DNA of 11,062 nucleotides from Bacteroidales bacterium. GTDB lineage: Bacteria > Bacteroidota > Bacteroidia > Bacteroidales > Tenuifilaceae. The notes below the pieces were generated by a model, which ran no database searches, was not told the DNA's origin, and was given only the letters and a program-made list of their open reading frames with translations. The stretch is taken from assembly GCA_008933525.1 (NCBI GenBank), contig WBUV01000068.1:1-11062 (forward strand), written 5' to 3'. Position 1 is the first letter of the stretch, and each line of letters begins with the position of its first letter. Below, one piece after another: positions 5,423-11,062 of this stretch. The position numbers and the translations under genes are program-made.

Positions 5423-8280
5423 GATGTTTTGTTGGGTAGTTCAATTTTGAATGTGGTTCCTAGCCCCGGAGTGCTATCCACGGTTATGGTTCCATTGTTT
5501 TTTTCTACGAATTCTTTGCAGAGGATTAAGCCCAGACCAGTTCCGCTTTCTTGATTAGTTCCTTTTGTTGTTAGTCCATCTACTCTAAAAAGTTTTGAAA
5601 GATTATCAGGGCTTATCCCAACCCCTGTGTCCATTACATTTATTTGGGTTTGGTCGAGTTTTTGGAAAGCTTCAATATTAATAACGCCTCCTGTGGGTGT
5701 GAACTTAATTGCGTTGCTCACAAGGTTCCTAATCGCAGTGCTAATAGTGTCGTAATCGGCATAAATGGTTATATCAGGGTCAAGTTTATATTTAATTGCG
5801 ATACCTTTTTCTTTTGCAGGAATTGACGCAACTTCAACAATAGTGTCAACAATATCTTTAACTGATAGGATTTTGGGATTCAGGACTAATTTCCCGGTTT
5901 GACTTCTGGACCAATTTAGCAGGTTGTCGGTTAAGGAAAGTACTCCGGTAGCCGATTGATTTATGTGCTTGCTTAGTTCCTCAATTTCGTCGGGTGAAAG
6001 CGATTGGACATTTGCGGCTAAAACTTCCGATAATCCGACCAGTGCAGTGAAAGGACTTCGTAAGTCGTGCGCGATGATCGAAAAGAGTTTGTCTTTTGTT
6101 TGAACAGTATTTTTGAGATCAATTTCCGATGCTGTGAGCTTATCGTTCATAAGCTTTATCTCATCAATTTTCTCCTCCAGAACTTTTGCGTATTTTTTCT
6201 TTTGAACGAAACTGTATGTTGCGGCTCCAGCCAATGTAATAACAAGGAGAACAATGGCTATAAGGAAGTTTCTAAATGTTTTCTGTTGCTCAATTTTTAT
6301 TTTATCAAGTTCTGCTTTTTGTTGGAGCGATTCAACTTCTGCCTCCATAATTTTGATTTCAGTTTTTTTCTGGTCAAGTTCAAGATCCAGCTGGGCTTCT
6401 AGGTTTGCTTCATTCCGTTTTAGATTCTCCAAACTATCTTTGATTGCTGTGTGCTTTGCATAATTTTCGAGTGCTAATCGATAGTTTCCCATGGCTTTGT
6501 AAAGGTCGTGTTTTGCTAGATATCCGTACGACCTAATGTATGCATTTCCGGTTTGAAACCCTGTTTTGATGGATTGATTGATGTTTTGCTCCGCCTCGGA
6601 GTATTGCTTTTTCTGAATTTGGATCTCGCCAATTTTTCTTACACATAAAGCCTTTCCATCGAAGTTTGATAATGATTGGTGAACATCGGCGGCATTTTTG
6701 AAGTATTTTAGTGCAATATCCAAATTGTTTGCCTGACGTTCTACGTTTCCCATTTCGTTGTATATATCTGCAATTTCTCGGGAGTCATTTAATCTATTAG
6801 CAATTTTTAAAGCCTGAGCTAACGATGATCTTGCACCGTTAATCTGTTTAATTTGAAGCTGTGCTTGGGCTATGTTTTTAAGAATTTTTGCGGTGCCGCT
6901 TTCGTCGCCTCCTTGCTCTTTGAGGTTTAACGCTTCCTTGTAAATGGTTTGTGCTTTGCTAAATTCTTTTTGATCCTGATAAATATGTCCAAGGTTTTGC
7001 AGGATATAGGAAGCGTCATTTATGTTTAACTCTTTATCATTGATTATTCCGTGGGCTTGCTCTAGGTACTTTAGGGCACTTTTGTACATCCCAAGTCTAC
7101 GATATGCTATTCCTATATTGGTTAGCGATTTTGCAATATCTTCATCGGTGCCGTAGGTTTGCCTAAGTTTTAATGCCATCAAATAGCGGCGCAATGCTTC
7201 GGCAACATTTCCTTTAAGGAGATTTAAATTACCCATCTCAGTTAAAGTAGATGATTCTGCAATTGGATCTACAATTTGCTCCTGTAATACAAGAGCTATG
7301 TTGAGATGCGATAATGCCTCTTCGAAGTTTGACTTTTGGGCGTAAGCCCTTGCTAGGTTCTCGTGTGTTGTAATTTGCGATCGCAAGAGTTTAAGATCAA
7401 CTCTGATTTCTAGACTTTTAGTATAGAACTTAATAGCCTCATCGAATCTATTAAAGCGGTAATGCAAACTACCTGTGATATTCAAAAGGTCTGCTTTTTC
7501 GAATCTGTTATTGATAGCCTCGGCAAGGAACAATCCGCGTTCAAGGTTCAATAGTCCTTTTTCGTACTGTCCTAGTTCTCTGTAGGCAAGTCCAATATTT
7601 TTAATAATTTGAATTATGCCTAGCGTATCGGAAAGTTGTTCTTTAATTAGTAGCGATTTGTAGTAATTTTCTATAGCGTTGTTGTAATGCCCTGTTTGCC
7701 AATACGAGCTTCCGATACTTTGATAGCAATCTGCCTGAGACCCTTTGTCGTTGCTTTTTAATGCAAGTTCCAATGCCGACTTTTTTATTTTGATAGCGTC
7801 AATTTGCTTGCCTTCACTTTTCTTAAACTCTGCTTGAGTGAGTTTGATTTTTACTTGCGATAAGGTAAGTCGTTGCGATGATGCTATACGTAATGCCTGG
7901 GTTAATTTCTTTTGGCTTTGTTCAGCATCACCTGATTTAAAGTAAATTTTGCTCAACAAAACAAGCAACTCAACCTCTGCCAAACTGTTTTTGTTGTTTT
8001 TTGCGATGGTTAAGGCTGTATCTATGTGCTTATTGGCCTGTTGCCATAGGTTGTTGGCGAAGTAAAACTCAGCATATGAGGTTTGTGCTTCTAGTAGGCG
8101 GTTCGGATTATTGGATTGTTTTGCTAGTTTGTTTATCTCATATATAATTTGTCTCGATTCCTGAGGATTCTCATTGATAAGAATATTTAGTTGATTAAAT
8201 AGACTATCCAAAGGATTGGATTGTGCATTTCCAATGTATACGGTTAATGTAAGTATAAGAATAAAAGTATATCTAATCAT
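5419..8280 (-). CDS. TPR-repeat sensor histidine kinase (kinase 2)
   Basis: The 953-residue protein starts with a Sec signal peptide (about 1-19, ending IGNAQ). A long alpha-helical region of about 14 tetratricopeptide repeats follows (roughly 40-615; units such as NAIENYYKSLLIKEQ and EAIKFYTKSLEIR), predicted to be periplasmic and to sense a peptide or protein. Then come a helix (615-668), one membrane segment (671-690), a coiled linker, a HisKA domain with SIIAHDLRSPF (phospho-acceptor His738) and an HATPase_c domain. N-box residues are Asn852 and Asn856, the G1 box is DTGVGIS (884-890) and the G2 box is GTGLGL (913-918). All catalytic motifs are present, so kinase activity is expected. There is no attached receiver or DNA-binding domain. 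It is paralogous to the neighbouring kinase at 8429-10609 but has about five more repeats. The stop overlaps the xseB start. The ligand is unknown. Confidence 0.93.
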   Translation of the reverse strand: MIRYTFILILTLTVYIGNAQSNPLDSLFNQLNILINENPQESRQIIYEINKLAKQSNNPNRLLEAQTSYAEFYFANNLWQQANKHIDTALTIAKNNKNSLAEVELLVLLSKIYFKSGDAEQSQKKLTQALRIASSQRLTLSQVKIKLTQAEFKKSEGKQIDAIKIKKSALELALKSNDKGSQADCYQSIGSSYWQTGHYNNAIENYYKSLLIKEQLSDTLGIIQIIKNIGLAYRELGQYEKGLLNLERGLFLAEAINNRFEKADLLNITGSLHYRFNRFDEAIKFYTKSLEIRVDLKLLRSQITTHENLARAYAQKSNFEEALSHLNIALVLQEQIVDPIAESSTLTEMGNLNLLKGNVAEALRRYLMALKLRQTYGTDEDIAKSLTNIGIAYRRLGMYKSALKYLEQAHGIINDKELNINDASYILQNLGHIYQDQKEFSKAQTIYKEALNLKEQGGDESGTAKILKNIAQAQLQIKQINGARSSLAQALKIANRLNDSREIADIYNEMGNVERQANNLDIALKYFKNAADVHQSLSNFDGKALCVRKIGEIQIQKKQYSEAEQNINQSIKTGFQTGNAYIRSYGYLAKHDLYKAMGNYRLALENYAKHTAIKDSLENLKRNEANLEAQLDLELDQKKTEIKIMEAEVESLQQKAELDKIKIEQQKTFRNFLIAIVLLVITLAGAATYSFVQKKKYAKVLEEKIDEIKLMNDKLTASEIDLKNTVQTKDKLFSIIAHDLRSPFTALVGLSEVLAANVQSLSPDEIEELSKHINQSATGVLSLTDNLLNWSRSQTGKLVLNPKILSVKDIVDTIVEVASIPAKEKGIAIKYKLDPDITIYADYDTISTAIRNLVSNAIKFTPTGGVINIEAFQKLDQTQINVMDTGVGISPDNLSKLFRVDGLTTKGTNQESGTGLGLILCKEFVEKNNGTITVDSTPGLGTTFKIELPNKTS

Positions 8281-8428
8281 TGTTTATTATTGAGTGCACT
8301 AAATTACTAATAATGTTTAAATGATAGATTGCCTTTAAGATTGAATTTGCCTATAGGTTGGCAACGCATATGGGAATGTAATCCGGATGTAATACTCAAT
8401 AAAGGTTAATGATTTACCTCGATTTGAA
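8281..8428 (-). promoter_or_regulatory. Kinase 1/kinase 2 intergenic region with ATTACAT direct repeat
   Basis: The 148-bp gap has no ORF. On the minus strand ATTACAT occurs twice (8387-8393 and 8376-8382) exactly 11 bp apart, one helical turn, which is the layout of a tandem activator-binding site. A small dyad TTGCC/GGCAA lies at 8347-8351 and 8360-8364. No convincing TAnnTTTG box or terminator is visible, so whether kinase 2 has its own promoter is uncertain. Confidence 0.3.
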
Positions 8429-10609
8429 TTAAGCAAATGGTATCGTGAAATAAAAATTACTTCCTTTTCCTTTTTTGCTATCAACCCAAATTTCACCATT
8501 GTTCTTTTCGACGAATTCTTTGCATAGGAGCAAGCCTAAGCCTGTGCCTGTCTCATTTGCAGTACCCTTTGTTGTGAAAGAGCTGTCGAGTAAGAATATT
8601 TTTTCAATGTCATCATCTTTTATTCCAATTCCTGAGTCGCTTACAGAGATTTCAACCATTTTTTCTTTTCGAGAAGCAGATATCTCTATCCAGCCTCCGT
8701 TTGAAGTGAATTTTATAGCATTGCTAACTAAATTGCGAATTACGGTTGAAATTGAATTCTTGTCAGCAAAGGCTGTGAGTTCACCATCAATTTTTATACT
8801 AATGGTAATTTTTTTCTTGTCGGAGTTGGGAGTAAGAATATCAACCTCCTGTTTAATGAGAGGCAGAAGGCTAAAACTTTCAGGAATATATGTTATTGCC
8901 CCAGTTTGGGTTCTAGTCCATTGTAGTAGGTTGTCGAGTAACTTATAAAGGTTTTGGGTAGAGTCGCTAATTACGCCAATATATTCACGGCGTTCCTCCT
9001 CGGACAGGAAGTTGTAGTTTCTGTCGAGCAGATCGCTAAATCCCATCAATGCATTAAAGGGGTTTTTAAGGTCGTGAGCAATAATTGAGAAGAGTTTATC
9101 CTTGGTGGCGTTAAGTTCTCGGAGGTTTTTCTCTGAGTCTTTCAGTTTGCTGTTGGCAAGTTCTAATTCCTTGTTTTTTTGAGCCTGAAGGATGTTTGAA
9201 TTCTTAATAATGCGGAAACTAACGGCTGCCCCAATGATGATGATTAAGAATAAAACAGCAATAATAATTAGAATTTTCTGAAAGAATTGTTGCCTTTGGT
9301 ATTCTAAATGTTTTATATCGTTGTCTCTTTTTAGAATTTGGATTTCTTTTTCTTTGGCTTCCGTCTCAAATCGGGTTTGCATCTCAATAATGTTCCGGGT
9401 TTGTTGTTGGTTGTAAAGAGAGTCGTTATAGGCCAGTTCAATTGCTTTGTATTCGTAAGCTTTTTTGTAGTTTGCTTTCTGGTAATTAATGTCTCCTAAA
9501 ATTTTGTAGGTTTCCTGTACAACAGTATTGTCTGTTATGCTACTAATTTCTTTCACAACAATGTTTACATATTTTTCGCTTTGTGCAAGGTCTTTTTTCT
9601 TTAAATAAGCAATTGCAATGTTGTTGCAAGTATTTAGGTAGCTATCCCTTTTGTTGATTCTTTCGCTTATTTCTAATGATTTTAGGTACGATGCAATTCC
9701 ATTGTCGAGTTGGTTGATTTTTGTGTAAATATATCCAAGGTTGTTGAGTGCAATGGAAACACCTAACATATCCCCATGTTTTTCGGAGAGTTCAAGAGAT
9801 TTTGAATAATACTCAAGGGCTTTTTGATCGTCCCCTTTTTCGTCGAATATTATCCCCAGATTGTTGAATGCCGATGAAAGCCCCAACTCATCATTCTCTT
9901 TTGTCCAGATGTTGAGGGCCTTCATGTAGTATTCCTCTGCAAGGTCGAAGTTTTTAAGATCTTTATGGAGCGAACCTATAAAATTAAAACTGTTTGCAAG
10001 GCCTGAGTTAATGTTGTTACTTAAATATATGTTTACAGCTTTAATTGCGTACTCCAATGCTCTATTAAGGTCATGAAAATTTATGTAGATATTCGCTATT
10101 TCCTGATACATTGTCGCCTCATCCTCAGGACTATCCACTTCTCGGCATATTTCAGCAGCCTGCTTAAGTGATGTGATTGATTCGGAGAATCTATTAAGAT
10201 TTTTAAGTGCGAGAGAAATGTTACTGAGCGAGTATGCAACCTTTATTTTATTGTTGGTTTGCTCTCTATGCGATTTTGATTTGTAGTAATAGTCTAAAGC
10301 CATCTCGAAATCGCCTTTGGATCCGTACGAATTACCCAAACTATTGTATGCATCGCCCAAACTCAAATCGGATTTATCTCTTTTTGCTTCGGATACTGCA
10401 AGTGACGAGAAATAAATGGCGGAATCAGGATTTGTATTCCAGTAAATCCTCGCTATTTTATCGAGAGCTGTAATCTTATCTATACCCGATGTCGAATTTG
10501 CTACCTGTCTTAGACTATCAATAGTAAACTTGTTCCTATCGGTTTGAGCCTGAACCGATAAGTAAGCGATTAAGAACAGGAAAAATAAGTATTTAAAAGG
10601 ACTTCTCAA
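8429..10609 (-). CDS. TPR-repeat sensor histidine kinase (kinase 1)
   Basis: This is a 726-residue sensor kinase. A signal peptide (about 1-22, hydrophobic core YLFFLFLIAYLSV, ending VQAQ) is followed by about 9 tetratricopeptide repeats (roughly 45-400; for example KALEYYSKSLELSEK). Next is the EMQTRFETEAKEKEIQILKRD helix (409-429), which is common in Bacteroidota TPR kinases, one membrane segment (445-465) and a coiled linker. The HisKA domain has SIIAHDLKNPF with His512. In HATPase_c the N box is RNLVSN (625-630), the G1 box DSGIGI (658-663) and the G2 box GTGLGL (688-693). Topology predicts a periplasmic sensor and cytoplasmic kinase. No response regulator is fused. Its catalytic half is closely similar to kinase 2 (shared LCKEFVEKNNG), indicating an old tandem duplication. 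A promoter-like sequence lies 48-78 bp upstream. The input signal and the phosphotransfer partner are unknown. Confidence 0.93.
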   Translation of the reverse strand: MRSPFKYLFFLFLIAYLSVQAQTDRNKFTIDSLRQVANSTSGIDKITALDKIARIYWNTNPDSAIYFSSLAVSEAKRDKSDLSLGDAYNSLGNSYGSKGDFEMALDYYYKSKSHREQTNNKIKVAYSLSNISLALKNLNRFSESITSLKQAAEICREVDSPEDEATMYQEIANIYINFHDLNRALEYAIKAVNIYLSNNINSGLANSFNFIGSLHKDLKNFDLAEEYYMKALNIWTKENDELGLSSAFNNLGIIFDEKGDDQKALEYYSKSLELSEKHGDMLGVSIALNNLGYIYTKINQLDNGIASYLKSLEISERINKRDSYLNTCNNIAIAYLKKKDLAQSEKYVNIVVKEISSITDNTVVQETYKILGDINYQKANYKKAYEYKAIELAYNDSLYNQQQTRNIIEMQTRFETEAKEKEIQILKRDNDIKHLEYQRQQFFQKILIIIAVLFLIIIIGAAVSFRIIKNSNILQAQKNKELELANSKLKDSEKNLRELNATKDKLFSIIAHDLKNPFNALMGFSDLLDRNYNFLSEEERREYIGVISDSTQNLYKLLDNLLQWTRTQTGAITYIPESFSLLPLIKQEVDILTPNSDKKKITISIKIDGELTAFADKNSISTVIRNLVSNAIKFTSNGGWIEISASRKEKMVEISVSDSGIGIKDDDIEKIFLLDSSFTTKGTANETGTGLGLLLCKEFVEKNNGEIWVDSKKGKGSNFYFTIPFA

Positions 10610-10656
10610 AATGTAATTGTCTGATATTTAGTTGCTAATGTTTGAATTGCGTTCTA

Positions 10657-10687
10657 TAAATATAGGTTTATTCCAAATGTTTGTCAA
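10657..10687 (-). promoter_or_regulatory. Promoter-like sequence upstream of kinase 1
   Basis: Read on the minus strand, TTGACA (10687-10682), a 17-nt spacer and TATATT (10664-10659) form a near-canonical sigma-70 pattern. The same stretch also reads as TTG plus 20 nt plus TATATTTA, one base from the Bacteroidota TAnnTTTG box. Transcription would start near 10652, giving a leader of about 43 nt. It lies just downstream of the xseA stop. Confidence 0.5.
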
Positions 10688-10694
10688 TAATATA

Positions 10695-11062
10695 CTACGG
10701 TTCTTTTTGAACTATGTTACCAATTATCCTACCATTCTTAAGTTTTGTTTCAACTCTAGCACCAATTTCAATGCATTCAGAGTCTTTTAGCACTTTGCCA
10801 TTGTAGTATGTTATTGAGTATCCTTTTTGAAGTATAGTGTATGGATTTAAATAATTAACCGTTTGTTCCCAGTAGTTATGTTTGTTTTTTTCAGAATTTA
10901 CTTTCTGAGGAATTAAACTTTTGATCTTAACGCTGTTGTTGTTAATTCTTGAGTTAAGTTTATTTATTAGAGCATTAGCGGTTATAGCTATTCTTCTTTG
11001 CTTTGTAGATAATTGGTCGCTCTTCGCTTTTATGGTTTGATTGGTTATGAAGGGGATTTTGT
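10695..11062 (-). CDS. xseA: Exodeoxyribonuclease VII large subunit, C-terminal part
   Basis: Translating the minus strand from the right edge gives about 121 open codons, ending in TAG at 10697-10695. The 5' two-thirds or so of the gene lies outside the window. Near its end the protein reads LNPYTILQKGYSI, matching the conserved C-terminal LxPxxxLxRGYxI motif of XseA. This is followed by a small beta segment (ITYYNGKVLKDSE, then ARVETKLKNGRIIGNIV), as in the family. The preceding residues are basic and helical, consistent with the long coiled-coil arm to which XseB binds. The catalytic and OB-fold parts are outside the window. The gene is followed after 85 bp by sensor kinase 1, not xseB. 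The identity is supported both by the motif and by xseB further along the same strand. Confidence 0.85.
   Translation of the reverse strand, partial: KIPFITNQTIKAKSDQLSTKQRRIAITANALINKLNSRINNNSVKIKSLIPQKVNSEKNKHNYWEQTVNYLNPYTILQKGYSITYYNGKVLKDSECIEIGARVETKLKNGRIIGNIVQKEP

Noticed and set aside
6067..6463. Plus-strand Phe/Cys/Ser-rich frames resembling membrane proteins
   Set aside because: They are antisense to the coiled-coil and membrane segment of kinase 2; the hydrophobicity is the complement of Lys/Glu codons.
8347..8364. TTGCC/GGCAA dyad between the kinases as a terminator
   Set aside because: The stem is only 5 bp with an 8-nt loop and no T tract in either direction.
8475..8948. 157-codon open frame on the plus strand opposite the kinase 1 catalytic domain
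   Set aside because: It is exactly antisense to the conserved HATPase region, has low-complexity Ser/Phe-rich composition and no recognisable motif. It is a shadow of the real gene.

Overview
The window looks like chromosomal DNA from a member of the Bacteroidota, probably a Bacteroidales- or Marinilabiliales-like bacterium. The DNA is AT-rich and the starts lack clear Shine-Dalgarno sequences. Two promoters carry the TAnnTTTG -7 box typical of this phylum, and there are two large periplasmic-TPR histidine kinases of a kind common in it. The assignment rests on these features alone, with no database comparison. There are no tRNA, rRNA, CRISPR or insertion-sequence signatures.

Layout. Bases 1-797 (+) are the 3' part of a trypsin/HtrA-like gene that keeps the catalytic Asp and Ser motifs but seems to have Gln where His is expected; a clear intrinsic terminator follows. 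Bases 1043-2902 (+) encode a cyclic-nucleotide-binding domain fused to a complete aspartate ammonia-lyase. Bases 2993-3484 (+) encode cytidine deaminase, with its own promoter and a perfect 10-bp hairpin at the predicted 5' end of the mRNA. From there to the right edge everything is on the minus strand, transcribed right to left: the 3' end of xseA (10695-11062), TPR histidine kinase 1 (8429-10609), TPR histidine kinase 2 (5419-8280), xseB (5213-5422, overlapping kinase 2 by 4 bp), and a receiver-PAS-class III nucleotidyl cyclase (3515-5122) that converges on cdd.

How the genes may work together. Two points stand out. First, the two subunits of exodeoxyribonuclease VII are on the same strand but separated by about 5.3 kb holding two paralogous sensor kinases, and xseB appears translationally coupled to the second. 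Second, a cyclase with all the residues expected for ATP-to-cAMP conversion lies about 0.6 kb from an aspartase carrying a cyclic-nucleotide-binding domain. The cyclase carries a receiver and lies downstream of two kinases that have no response regulator of their own in the window. A chain of periplasmic signal, kinases, cyclase, cAMP and aspartase (amino-acid catabolism) is therefore conceivable. The receiver, however, lacks most of its Mg-binding and switch residues, and the cNMP pocket has His where CRP has its phosphate-binding Arg, so both links are hypotheses.
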